Source: Chroococcidiopsis thermalis PCC 7203
GTDB lineage: Bacteria > Cyanobacteriota > Cyanobacteriia > Cyanobacteriales > Chroococcidiopsidaceae
Assembly (NCBI RefSeq): GCF_000317125.1
Contig: NC_019695.1
Location: forward strand, 1,290,336 to 1,354,335
Length of the DNA: 64,000 bases
Reading direction: 5' to 3'
Under the pieces are notes generated by a model that was given only the letters and a program-made list of their open reading frames with translations, had not been told where the DNA came from and made no database searches. The position numbers and the translations under genes are program-made. Below are positions 23,488 to 31,390 of this stretch, piece after piece (positions within the stretch are counted from its first letter, which is position 1; every line of letters begins with the position of its first letter).

Positions 23488-25611
23488 TTAAGTCAGCTTA
23501 TGCTTCAAATCACTTGGAGCAGGTTGGTATGGTACTTGAGTTTCGCTGACCCATTTCCTAGACTTGACTTTATCCACCGTCGTTCTAACTTGGTTGTAGC
23601 CGAGTAGCTTCATGCAGGTTGCTACGTCCATTTCGTCTTTTCGAGTGCGTCGTTCCACTGGTTTACCAATAGCATGAGTCAAGAGCAAATCGGTGGTGAT
23701 TGTCTTGCACGGGTTGAACTTTACACCATGTTCCGAGCAGTAATTTCCTTGTAGGTATTCGGTGATTGGAGTTAACCAGGGGTGAGCATCCTGTCGGAAC
23801 TGTTGGGTGTGCTGCGCTCTGGCAGCTTCTTGCTCGTCAGTCATCATGACCGAATAGCCTTCTTTGTAAAGTTTCAAGGTAGTTGCCCAGATGACATCTC
23901 TCATCTGCTCTATTTCAGCAAGGTTAACTTTTTTAGTCACCTTGACTACCCAGTATCTACGATCACCAGTGGGGTCAGTTAGGAATTCATCTTCGTTGGT
24001 CGTACCTACCAAGATGAAGCCGCGCTTGTGAGCTTTGCTACCACGTCCATAGGGTTCTACGAATTCATCAATGCATCTGGTTACGAAACTCTTTGTTGCG
24101 GAGTTGCCTTTTTTACCGTAAGCATATTCAAATTCACCCCACTCAATACACCAAGCTTTGTACATTGACAGCAATTCTTTGCGTTCGTCTCCACCATCAC
24201 TGACACACGTTCTGAAGAAGTCTGACGAGAACAACCTACAGAAGAATTTAGTTTTACCTATTCCCTGCTTCCCGTGCAGTATCGGGAGGAAATCCAACTC
24301 ACACCCTGGCTCCATTACTCGCTTCACAGCAGCTACCAGGGTTTTTGTCATGATGATGCATTCCAGTTCCGATTCTACCCCCAATAAATCTTTCCAGAAG
24401 GTATTCAAAAACTCTTCATCTGCGGCTAGCGATGAGTCGAGGCTATTTAGATAATTGCGAACCGGATGGTAGTTTTTTTGTTTGGCAACTCCCGATATTA
24501 GTCTCCCTATCGTGTCGGCTCCGATGAGGATGTCTTTCTCAGCTAACTGCACCTCCATGACATCAACATCAACATCTTTACCGCTCAACTCCTCGACACA
24601 ATAGCTCATCTCATTCCATCGCAGGTCATATTCTTCGCGCAGCAAGTCAATAACGACTGACTTGTAATTCTGCTTCTCGCGAACTTGGATAGGGTTTTGC
24701 TTCCCTGCTTTAATACCGCTGTGAATCGTGGATATAGCTTCAGATTGTGAGAGTCCGGCATCTTCCGCAGCTTCCAGAAGTTGTTCTATCAACTCGTCTT
24801 CATCTAGCTCATCGTTGCTGGCAATACGTTGCCCAATAGCAAATGACGATCGGTTCAAGGTAACATTGCGTTCTTTGTTCGGTTCTGCATTCCTAACATT
24901 CTCAATCAAGTCGCTAATGGAGCTAACACCTAGTGATTTTTTTCTCCGCTCCACCTTCGTTGGTGGCAGCTCGTCAGGATGTGGCTCCAATCCATCAACT
25001 ATTTCGTCTAGCGTGTATCGGACACCAGAATCGCACTTGGAGAGGGAAACCATTGTCGGCTCACCTTTCAGATGCCAGTAACCAGGTAATCTCATCACTC
25101 TAGGCAAGTCGTGGATTACTATATCTGATTTGTAGTAGTGGATTAGTCGCTTTTGGTATGTCTTGAACTTTTCCAACTCCGTGCTGGGTTTGTCCAAGAG
25201 CCAATAGGCATGACCTTTGTTACCGCTAGTTTTCACGATGATAGACGGTTCTAGATGCCACTGCTGAGGTATCTCTTTATCTAGGTCGATGAATAGCGCT
25301 CTTATAGCTGTCACATCCTCTTTCCTACGTCTCATACCTTTGGTTCGATTTATTGTGACAAATATACCGTAGCCTTTTGCGTTATTCTCGGATAATTTGT
25401 TTTGTAAGTTCCCGAAGGAACCGTAAAAAGTATCTGGTGGTAGTTTTTTCTCTTCGGCATCATCAAATAACTGAAATGTGAAGTTACCAGTATCCAACGC
25501 TTTCAAGAATTGCTCAGCTAGCTGCTGGTTGTATCGTTGTGTATTTGTCTCAGGCTCTACGTTGTTAGGATTTGTTTCGGAATTGTGGACAGACTTATCT
25601 TGGTGGTTCAT
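23488..25611 (-). CDS. Primase-helicase with VirE-type ATPase domain
   Basis: A 707-residue replication protein. Residues ~75-200 resemble a RepB/AEP-like primase fold (IRALFIDLDKE at 103-113, IVKTSGNKGHAYWLL at 125-139). A linker of helices follows. Residues ~400-640 form a VirE/D5-like superfamily 3-type ATPase with Walker A GKQGIGKT at 447-454, an acidic strand CIEWGEFE at 487-494, LVGTTNEDEFL near 533 and the motif DPTGDRRYW at 545-553. This arrangement is typical of phage and island replication genes. It ends beside a GGTTGGTC repeat cluster and has iteron-like repeats upstream, so it probably starts element replication. Confidence 0.88.
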   Translation of the reverse strand: MNHQDKSVHNSETNPNNVEPETNTQRYNQQLAEQFLKALDTGNFTFQLFDDAEEKKLPPDTFYGSFGNLQNKLSENNAKGYGIFVTINRTKGMRRRKEDVTAIRALFIDLDKEIPQQWHLEPSIIVKTSGNKGHAYWLLDKPSTELEKFKTYQKRLIHYYKSDIVIHDLPRVMRLPGYWHLKGEPTMVSLSKCDSGVRYTLDEIVDGLEPHPDELPPTKVERRKKSLGVSSISDLIENVRNAEPNKERNVTLNRSSFAIGQRIASNDELDEDELIEQLLEAAEDAGLSQSEAISTIHSGIKAGKQNPIQVREKQNYKSVVIDLLREEYDLRWNEMSYCVEELSGKDVDVDVMEVQLAEKDILIGADTIGRLISGVAKQKNYHPVRNYLNSLDSSLAADEEFLNTFWKDLLGVESELECIIMTKTLVAAVKRVMEPGCELDFLPILHGKQGIGKTKFFCRLFSSDFFRTCVSDGGDERKELLSMYKAWCIEWGEFEYAYGKKGNSATKSFVTRCIDEFVEPYGRGSKAHKRGFILVGTTNEDEFLTDPTGDRRYWVVKVTKKVNLAEIEQMRDVIWATTLKLYKEGYSVMMTDEQEAARAQHTQQFRQDAHPWLTPITEYLQGNYCSEHGVKFNPCKTITTDLLLTHAIGKPVERRTRKDEMDVATCMKLLGYNQVRTTVDKVKSRKWVSETQVPYQPAPSDLKHKLT

Positions 25612-25628
25612 AATAGATATAGCGGTTA

Positions 25629-25722
25629 CGTAATGTTACAAAAGTGTTGCGTAATGTTTAGAAGGCAATTGCGAGATGTTTAGAAGGCGTTTCGTAATGT
25701 TTGGTTAACTTTCGTAATGTAA
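25629..25722. repeat. Five ~21-bp iteron-like repeats upstream of the primase gene
   Basis: CGTAATGTT-type units start at 25629, 25650, 25672, 25693 and 25713, with spacing 21, 22, 21 and 20. The unit at 25672 reads CGAGATGTT, and two units share the longer ATGTTTAGAAGGC. A sixth unit lies at 25848 inside the next gene. Two-turn spacing on one face of the helix is typical of iterons bound by a replication initiator, or of a repeated operator. Confidence 0.8.
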
Positions 25723-25804
25723 AGGTACGGAAAAGATAATTTCGATAAGGGAGGGATGTTAGCAGCACCCCTCTCTTTTGATTTTTAGGCAGGATTAATT
25801 TCGA

Positions 25805-26134
25805 TTAATTAGGTATTACTCCTCCTCCTGTTCCTTCTCTAATTGAACGTAATGTTTCCTGAACCCAACGTTCCCCTCCAATAATCTCCCACCCCCTAAT
25901 CTTTGGTGATAGGCTCATAATTGTTTCGTGGTGTTTCCGTTCTCTGCGTTCGATTTCTTCCTTGTCAGCTTTGAAATTGTGATAACTGAGTGGGCGCTTG
26001 AGATATTTCCACGACCTGTCCATCAAAGATGCTAGATGTCTGATCGCATATTCTTCATCTGTTACAGGGCAGTAGACGAATCTATCCTGTAACTCTTTAG
26101 GTAATAATGCCCGTTGTCTTTCTAATCCATCCAT
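25805..26134 (-). CDS. Element protein of unknown function (109 aa)
   Basis: A 109-residue basic protein (MDGLERQRALLPKELQDRFV, YCPVTDEEYAIRHLASLMDR). The middle contains a strongly charged helix (NFKADKEEIERRERKHHETI), and the end is Gly-rich. It was not recognised. It lies between an RHH regulator and the primase gene on the same strand, so it is probably part of the early replication transcript. Its 3' part contains one copy of the CGTAATGTTT unit that is repeated upstream of the primase. Confidence 0.6.
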   Translation of the reverse strand: MDGLERQRALLPKELQDRFVYCPVTDEEYAIRHLASLMDRSWKYLKRPLSYHNFKADKEEIERRERKHHETIMSLSPKIRGWEIIGGERWVQETLRSIREGTGGGVIPN

Positions 26135-26169
26135 CGCTAGAATTTATCTCCAAGTAATTTGTACGTGTG

Positions 26170-26200
26170 GGGGCAAGAGCTGAGAACTCTGCCCCTTTTT
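26170..26200 (+). terminator. Stem-loop with T-run near RHH gene
   Basis: GGGGCAAGAG pairs with CTCTGCCCC (one bulged A), followed by TTTTT on the plus strand. It begins two bases beyond the stop of the leftward RHH gene at 26202, so as an ordinary terminator it would act on rightward transcripts. Confidence 0.5.
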
Positions 26201-26201
26201 G

Positions 26202-26351
26202 CTATGCAGATTTATTGGCAGACGTAACTGAACTAAACTCTTTTCGCAGCACTTCTGTTACTACACTGGAAAAATTACGCTTCTCTTCCACAGCTTTTCT
26301 ATTCACAGCAGCTATCAATTCATCCGGTATGCTTACACTCTTAACTGACAT
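26202..26351 (-). CDS. Ribbon-helix-helix regulator 3
   Basis: A 49-residue protein from ATG 26351, with AAAGGAGAT as ribosome-binding site 6 bases away. SVSIPDELIAAVNRKAVEEK, then RNFSSVVTEVLRKEF, is a clean RHH pattern with strand VKSVSIP and the second helix beginning NFSSVVTEVL. It lies between the integrase and the replication genes. The interval upstream (26352-26499) holds a small palindrome CTACTTGTAG that could be its operator. A role as excision or copy-control regulator is possible but not shown. Confidence 0.75.
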   Translation of the reverse strand: MSVKSVSIPDELIAAVNRKAVEEKRNFSSVVTEVLRKEFSSVTSANKSA

Positions 26352-26499
26352 TTTTCTATCTCCTTTAATTCCTTGTTATTCTTGCTAACAACTACTTGTA
26401 GTATAGCAAACTTCAAGATAGATTTGCACAAAAACAATACGAAACTCTACGAAAACATATCTATAACACATGATATCCTGTGAGGGTTTATTACTTTTG

Positions 26500-27636
26500 T
26501 TAATACAATTTAGGTAATTGAGTAGACTTAACGTGACCGTAATAAAACTGAAGCATTGTAACGGGGTGATGTCCAGTTACGGCACTAACATCTGTTGGAG
26601 GGATACCAATACTCAAAGCATGACTTACAAATGAGTGACGGCTGTTGTAAGGTCTACGGTAGGGAATCTTTGCTATTGCTAATGCTGGTCTCCAATAATC
26701 TCTAGCAAACTTGTGGTCGATGATTGCTAGTCTTGCTGGTGTGGTGAAGATGAAATCGGTAGGGGCAAACTTACCGCGTTTCCACATTGATTTAAGTAAG
26801 TTAAGCAAGTCATCTGTCAATACAATTGTCCTGTTACATCCAGTTTTAGTAGGTTTAATTTCTCTCTTGGCTGATAGGGATTTACTGATAGTGATTGTGC
26901 GATCTTCCCAGTCAATGTCGTTCCAAGTTAGAGCGTTAATTTCTCCTGTCCTAGCTCCAACACAAAATCTGAAATAAACGTAGTTATAGTAATGCGGATA
27001 TCTAGCGTCGAACACGTCAAGAATCGATCGAATCTCTTGTTGTGTAAAAGGTTTAGGTGGTTTTCTTAACTGGGATTTAATATCAATCTTTTTGAAGGGG
27101 TTTTTACTATCGTCAACTCCAGCCCAACTCAAACAAGCTCTCAGCTTACCAATTCTGGCTCTAAGCGTTGCTGGTGTAATGTCTTGCGCTAGGTAATCTA
27201 TAAGTTTGTTAGCTGTAGGAACGTCGAGTTTAGTAATTAGTACATTTCCCAAACCTGACTTGTCTAAATTATTCAGTAGCGTTTGATATTGGTTGACGCT
27301 GCGGTGGTATAATTGCTTGGATTTGAAGGCTATGAAGCGCTTGAAAACATCAGATAGAGTATTCCTATCTTCAACTACTTTCTGTGGCTCTACGGGCTTG
27401 CTATGAGGTAGTAATGCTTTGTATCTGCTGAGAGTGTAATCGAAGTCATTAGCTAGAATGTCCAACCTTATCCTGGCTCCTATGGATTCTCCCACTGCTA
27501 CAGCTTGTTTGGTGTAGTCCATACCAAGAGCTAGGCAGTATTGTTTTTCCTCGTGAGTCCACCTCAACCTAGCCCTCAAGTTGAAATTCTCAACTGTAAT
27601 ACTGCCGTTATCCGCTCTACGTTTACGTTTTGCCAT
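26500..27636 (-). CDS. Tyrosine-recombinase integrase
   Basis: A 378-residue site-specific recombinase. The N-terminal arm-binding region is followed by a core-binding SAM-like domain (about 90-185) and the catalytic domain. The conserved Arg is in GARTGEINAL (R229). The second box reads YNSRHSF (Tyr replaces the usual His at 330, with Arg at 333, as in many phage integrases). GHHPVT supplies the next His (356), and the nucleophile is probably Y366 in FYYGH. It ends 150 bases before an RHH gene, and its start is 33 bases from the right attachment repeat, so it is the enzyme for the surrounding element. Confidence 0.95.
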   Translation of the reverse strand: MAKRKRRADNGSITVENFNLRARLRWTHEEKQYCLALGMDYTKQAVAVGESIGARIRLDILANDFDYTLSRYKALLPHSKPVEPQKVVEDRNTLSDVFKRFIAFKSKQLYHRSVNQYQTLLNNLDKSGLGNVLITKLDVPTANKLIDYLAQDITPATLRARIGKLRACLSWAGVDDSKNPFKKIDIKSQLRKPPKPFTQQEIRSILDVFDARYPHYYNYVYFRFCVGARTGEINALTWNDIDWEDRTITISKSLSAKREIKPTKTGCNRTIVLTDDLLNLLKSMWKRGKFAPTDFIFTTPARLAIIDHKFARDYWRPALAIAKIPYRRPYNSRHSFVSHALSIGIPPTDVSAVTGHHPVTMLQFYYGHVKSTQLPKLY

Positions 27637-27660
27637 ACTTATGTACGAGAATTAAGTATG
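27634..27660. promoter_or_regulatory. Inverted repeat over the integrase start
   Basis: CATACTTA (27634-27641) and TAAGTATG (27653-27660) are exact inverted copies and cover the integrase ATG. The stretch GCCATACTTATGTA almost equals GCCATACTTAAGTA over the start of RHH regulator 1, pointing to a shared operator. It may also serve as an arm site for integrase. Confidence 0.55.
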
Positions 27661-27669
27661 ACAGTGGAG

Positions 27670-27789
27670 ATTTTCTACTCATCTCGCAACAGCCAGAAAC
27701 CAGTATAGGTCACGCTTGAATCATCGGGTTGGACTAACAAGAAATGCAAACCTTGACTCTGTTGCTGGCGCTGTGCGTAAGTTTGAGCA
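27670..27789. repeat. Right attachment repeat (3' end of functional tab2)
   Basis: It matches 8686-8805 at 116 of 120 positions. From the core leftward (27670 to about 27750) the DNA is brought by the element; from the core rightward it is the original chromosomal gene. It restores the tab2 reading frame and stop at 27675. Confidence 0.9.
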
Positions 27790-28658
27790 GATGCGATCGC
27801 CTCACTATCGGAAAAAGTCGCGACAACCCACCGATCTGCTAACCCTGCTTCTAAAATTAATCCCGCTAATTCGCCTGGAACGTAGTTGAGGGCAATCGGC
27901 TGCGCTGCTTGCAACCAACGGGCTAACTGCATGGACTTCCTTCCTCCATAAATTATTATCCCTGGCACGGCAATTGTCGATGCTAAGCCTAAATTTAGGG
28001 GAAGTAGAAATTCTGGCATGTCTAAGATCGGCAGCGGACGGTCCTTAAATGCAGCTTCGAGATCTCTTGCTGGTAGACTCGCAAAACGCCAGCGATCGCC
28101 CCACAAATTTTCCGGTAGGGGGACGGGGGGTGGTTTGTCTACAGCAAGGGGGTTGTAGGCTCCAGTGGTAGAATACTGAGGTATGCGCGATCGCAACCAC
28201 TGTTTCAATGCCCCAGTGCGCCGCGTTGGTTCTACAGTAATACCTAGTTTTTGCCCTGCGGTGGCGATTAAACTGAGAGATTGCGGGCGAAAGACTTGGA
28301 TTATATCTGGTAACGCCAATTCTGTCTGTCCTGTCACAGATTCCGATCCCCCCAACCCCCCTTGATAAGGGGGGCTAGGGGAGATTGACTTTGGCGTAGT
28401 CGAAAAAAATTCGGATGAATTAGATGCAGCTAATTGCAACTGTTCTACCAACCACGATGCATTGGCTGCTGCTTGCGGGCATATGGCTTCGTAGCGAAAA
28501 TTCCCCGTGCGATGGTCGCTTCGCGTTTGCGTAGCATGGTCGAAGAGCATACCGCCTTCGGCATCGCAGATTAACAATTCCCACAATACCTGTCCGGTGT
28601 CATCTTGCCACGGGCGACGATAAAAATCAGCTTGCCAAATTGATTTGTCATTGGTCAT
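27675..28658 (-). CDS. tab2: Tab2/Atab2-like RNA-binding translation factor (DUF1092)
   Basis: A 327-residue DUF1092 protein. In plants and algae Tab2/Atab2 promotes translation of photosystem mRNAs (psaB and others), and the cyanobacterial form is thought to act likewise. Family features: IWQADFYRRPWQDDTGQVLW at the N-terminus, WLRSRIPQY in the middle, LPENLWGDRWRFASLPA, and GLHFLLVQPDD near the end. The last ~25-45 codons were supplied by the integrated element. Two stretches look foreign: residues about 36-52 (FDHATQTRSDHRTGNF) and about 84-108 (STTPKSISPSPPYQGGLGGS), both encoded by interspersed repeats read in frame. Despite these the frame is intact. Confidence 0.9.
   Translation of the reverse strand: MTNDKSIWQADFYRRPWQDDTGQVLWELLICDAEGGMLFDHATQTRSDHRTGNFRYEAICPQAAANASWLVEQLQLAASNSSEFFSTTPKSISPSPPYQGGLGGSESVTGQTELALPDIIQVFRPQSLSLIATAGQKLGITVEPTRRTGALKQWLRSRIPQYSTTGAYNPLAVDKPPPVPLPENLWGDRWRFASLPARDLEAAFKDRPLPILDMPEFLLPLNLGLASTIAVPGIIIYGGRKSMQLARWLQAAQPIALNYVPGELAGLILEAGLADRWVVATFSDSEAIASAQTYAQRQQQSQGLHFLLVQPDDSSVTYTGFWLLRDE
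28347..28382. repeat. C-rich/G-rich palindromic repeat inside tab2
   Basis: CCCCCCAACCCCCCTTGATA followed by AGGGGGGCTAGGGG is a hairpin of a type widespread between cyanobacterial genes. Here it is read in frame as SPPYQGGLGG in tab2. Confidence 0.75.
28509..28568. repeat. Interspersed repeat inside tab2
   Basis: GCGATGGTCGCTTCGCG, then TTTGCGTAGCATGGTCGAAG and CCTTCGGCATCGC, show a series of short inverted arms (GGTCGCTTCGCG, ATGGTCGAAGAGCAT, GCCTTCGGC). It is of the known cyanobacterial repeat type and is read in frame near residues 30-52. Confidence 0.65.
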
Positions 28659-28728
28659 TTGTCATTCGTCTTTGGTAATTTTGTCGTGGTTGAAGAAAGA
28701 AGGGTGTAGGGTATAGAGTGTGGGGAGA

Positions 28729-28755
28729 ATTCGGAATTCGGAATTCGGAATTAAT
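28729..28755. repeat. Short tandem repeat GGAATTC(G)
   Basis: GAATTCG is repeated about three times (AATTCGGAATTCGGAATTCG) in the gap between tab2 and the GH57 gene. A shorter copy occurs at about 36113-36130. This is a heptamer STRR of the kind common in cyanobacteria. Confidence 0.8.
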
Positions 28756-28851
28756 GCGTGAATTTTGATTTGCTTCCTCAACTTCGCGACTCTCTCTTCT
28801 CCCCTCTGCTTCCTGATCGTGCGCTCCCTGATAACTGATAAGGAAAATCCT

Positions 28852-30345
28852 ATGACGGCAACAGCTATATCAAACTTACCTGTTTTAGCAGCATCGAGGT
28901 CGGGGTTGCCAAATATTTGCGGCTGGGAGGCGGAAATTAAATCGGTAACGAACCACAACGAACCTATATTTCTACCTACCACCAATTTACGTTTAGAAAA
29001 TCTTACTGCTGGGTTTGCTTGCGCCCTGCACATGCACCAACCGACAATTCCCGCAGCTGGTAATGGCGAACTCATCAGCAATCTGCAATATATGTTTGAA
29101 CATCCCCACGATGGGGATAACCACAACGCCGGAGTCTTTGCCTGGTGCTACGGACGCATGGGAGAGTTTATTCCGCAGTTAATTGCTGAAGGTTGCAATC
29201 CTCGAATTATGTTGGACTATTCAGGTAATTTGTTGTGGGGATTGCAGCAAATGGGGCGAGAAGATATCCTGAACAATCTCAAACGGATAACTTGCAATCG
29301 CCAATACCAACCTTATGTAGAATGGCTGGGAACGATGTGGAGTCATGCTGTCGTTCCTTCTACGCCAATTCCCGATCTCAAGCTGCACATTCAAGCTTGG
29401 CAGCATTATTTTGCGGCGGTTTTTGGCTATGATGCTTTGCGGCGCGTCAAGGGTTTTTCTCCTCCTGAGATGCACTTACCCAACCACCCAGATACTTTGT
29501 TTGAATACATCAAAGCTTTGAAAGAATGCGGTTATCGCTGGTTGATGGTACAAGAACATTCAGTGGAACGTTTGGATGGTACGGGGTTGCACCACGACCA
29601 AAAATATCTTCCTAACCGTTTAGTAGCGCGTAATTCTGTGGGTGAAACGATTAGTATTACAGCACTAATTAAAACTCAAGGCTCGGATACGAAATTAGTT
29701 GCCCAAATGCAGCCTTATTTTGAAGCTAAAGGGCGAGGGAAGCAACAAATCGGTAACGTAACTGTACCCTCTCTCGTAACCCAAATTGCTGATGGAGAAA
29801 ATGGCGGCGTGATGATGAATGAATATCCCCGCGATTTATTTCGTGTGTATCATGAAATTCGCGATGCTGGCAATAATGACGCGGGCATCGTAGCACTAAA
29901 TGGCACGGAATATTTAGAATTGATTGAGGCTGCTGGCGCTAATCCCGATGATTATCCAGCTTGTCAAGCGGCAAATCAACACAAAATTTGGCAGCAAGTC
30001 GATCCAGATAATGCGAATCCAGAAGCAGTAGAAAATGCGATCGCCCAATTAAAAGCAACTGACCATCAATTTCACATGGATGGTGCGTCTTGGACGAACG
30101 ATCTCAGCTGGGTAAAAGGCTACGAAAATGTTTTAGCACCGATGAATCAACTCAGTGCAGCATTTCATGCTAAATATGACTCATTAGTACAGCAAGATCC
30201 GACGGTAACTCAGCGTCCTGACTACCTTGAAGCCTTGTTGTATAACTTATTGTTGGAAACTAGTTGTTTCCGCTATTGGGGACAGGGAATGTGGACTGAC
30301 TTTGCCCGCGAACTGTATCGACGGGGAGAAATCGCAGTTCGTTAA
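28852..30345 (+). CDS. Glycoside hydrolase family 57-like protein
   Basis: Start chosen at ATG 28852 (AAGGA upstream), giving 497 residues; an earlier in-frame ATG at 28765 has no ribosome-binding site and adds an unlikely N-terminus. Family signs: the HQP motif in ALHMHQPTIPA, MLDYSGNLLWGLQQMG, the probable catalytic Glu in GFSPPEMHLPNHP, and GYRWLMVQEH. GH57 members act on alpha-glucans (amylase, branching enzyme, amylopullulanase). The exact substrate of this cyanobacterial subgroup is unknown. It is divergent from tab2 and overlaps the convergent next gene by 99 bases. Confidence 0.85.
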   Translation: MTATAISNLPVLAASRSGLPNICGWEAEIKSVTNHNEPIFLPTTNLRLENLTAGFACALHMHQPTIPAAGNGELISNLQYMFEHPHDGDNHNAGVFAWCYGRMGEFIPQLIAEGCNPRIMLDYSGNLLWGLQQMGREDILNNLKRITCNRQYQPYVEWLGTMWSHAVVPSTPIPDLKLHIQAWQHYFAAVFGYDALRRVKGFSPPEMHLPNHPDTLFEYIKALKECGYRWLMVQEHSVERLDGTGLHHDQKYLPNRLVARNSVGETISITALIKTQGSDTKLVAQMQPYFEAKGRGKQQIGNVTVPSLVTQIADGENGGVMMNEYPRDLFRVYHEIRDAGNNDAGIVALNGTEYLELIEAAGANPDDYPACQAANQHKIWQQVDPDNANPEAVENAIAQLKATDHQFHMDGASWTNDLSWVKGYENVLAPMNQLSAAFHAKYDSLVQQDPTVTQRPDYLEALLYNLLLETSCFRYWGQGMWTDFARELYRRGEIAVR

Positions 30346-30996
30346 TCTACCAGTTAAACAAGCTCGTTCAAGAGTCACACCAGTTGAACTGCTAATTTTA
30401 GCAGATGCTCCTGGTTGTTGCTTTCGGCTAGGGAAAATTTCCAGAGTACGATGGGGTATGGTCACGGCAATACCCAAAGCTGCGATCGCTAAAACAGAAA
30501 CCCCTGTTAGCAACCGCACTTGATGGCGTAACTGGCGATTTTCGCGATCGAGAGTTGCTACCCGATTTAAATCGCGCTCTAGATAACGGGGTTCGTTCTG
30601 AGACACGGGACGCGGTTCATTCTCTACTAAAGGTTCGGGTCGATCTTCAGCCAGCGCCACTGCAACTCGCTGAGGTTGAAAAGTAATCTTAATCAGTAAC
30701 CAATTAACAATCAATTGCGGGCAGTTTCGTCTAAACCAATACCACGCTATGTTTCTAAATACTGGTTTGGATATCCGCGCTACTGATTTTGTCATCCGAT
30801 TCAGCGGACGAAATTGGATCTTTTGATTGATCAGATTAACTGCACCCGCATCATAGAGACAATCGATGATTAATTTAATAGTTGCTTCTTGATCGTTAGA
30901 TAAATTTTGCAGCAGTAGCAAAACATCGTGCATCCGTTCTGCTTCCATCTGCTTTTCCAGCATCCGCTCCGCGTCTTTTTTTGTAACCCCTGTCAT
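30247..30996 (-). CDS. Membrane protein of unknown function with coiled coil (249 aa)
   Basis: A 249-residue protein. The N-terminal ~70 residues are helical and charged (KKDAERMLEKQMEAERMHDV), followed by a basic region with WYWFRRNCPQL. A coiled-coil-like stretch (LDRENRQLRHQVRLL) leads into one hydrophobic segment (GVSVLAIAALGIAVTI), and the C-terminal ~70 residues would lie on the far side of the membrane. It is not recognised. Its last 33 codons are antisense to the end of the GH57 gene, so its C-terminus or the overlap is unusual. The upstream gap 30997-31390 shows no gene. Confidence 0.6.
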   Translation of the reverse strand: MTGVTKKDAERMLEKQMEAERMHDVLLLLQNLSNDQEATIKLIIDCLYDAGAVNLINQKIQFRPLNRMTKSVARISKPVFRNIAWYWFRRNCPQLIVNWLLIKITFQPQRVAVALAEDRPEPLVENEPRPVSQNEPRYLERDLNRVATLDRENRQLRHQVRLLTGVSVLAIAALGIAVTIPHRTLEIFPSRKQQPGASAKISSSTGVTLERACLTGRLTNCDFSPSIQFAGKVSPHSLSPIAETTSFQQ

Positions 30997-31390
30997 AGGT
31001 GCGAGAATAAATATAGCTGTAGTAACATATCCACTATGATAATCTGGACACTACTGTCCTCAGAACGATCGCGGACACATCTTGAGGAAGAAATACGTTG
31101 ACTCGGATGCTTTACCTTGGCAGAACTTCAAGTTGAATTTACAGCTAATATCAAATCAAAACTAAAATATGTTTGCTGAAATACTAAGGGCAGAACTTAG
31201 TTAAATTGCGGTTGTCGCGCTTATTTTATCACAATTTGCTAGCAAAAAACGCCTCTTTTTAGATGAATTTTCACGCAATCTTAATAGTTCTCAGTATGAC
31301 AACGGATGGTGAGTTGGATGCTGATAAATGATGGTGGAGACAAGAACTACTACCAAAAGTGAAATTTGGCATAGCTGGCGATTCTAGCTT

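Larger units (their letters stand above)
8686..27789. mobile_element. Integrated ~19-kb phage-like/integrative element in the 3' end of tab2
   Basis: The region is bounded by 120-bp direct repeats (8686-8805 and 27670-27789) that agree at 116 positions, with an identical 69-bp core at 8733-8801 and 27717-27785. The distance between matching bases is 18,984. A tyrosine integrase gene abuts the right repeat and reads leftward. The right repeat is the 3' end of the intact tab2 gene; the left repeat is a displaced copy of the same end. This is the classic geometry of integration into the 3' end of a gene with regeneration of that end. Cargo includes RHH regulators, a J-domain protein, a primase-helicase, a tail-like operon and several unknowns. 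No portal, capsid, large terminase or lysis gene was recognised. Confidence 0.9.

Noticed and set aside
28662-29126. 154-codon leftward frame opposite the GH57 start
   Set aside because: It lies antisense to the conserved GH57 N-terminal motifs and to a short tandem repeat; composition looks like a shadow of the real gene.
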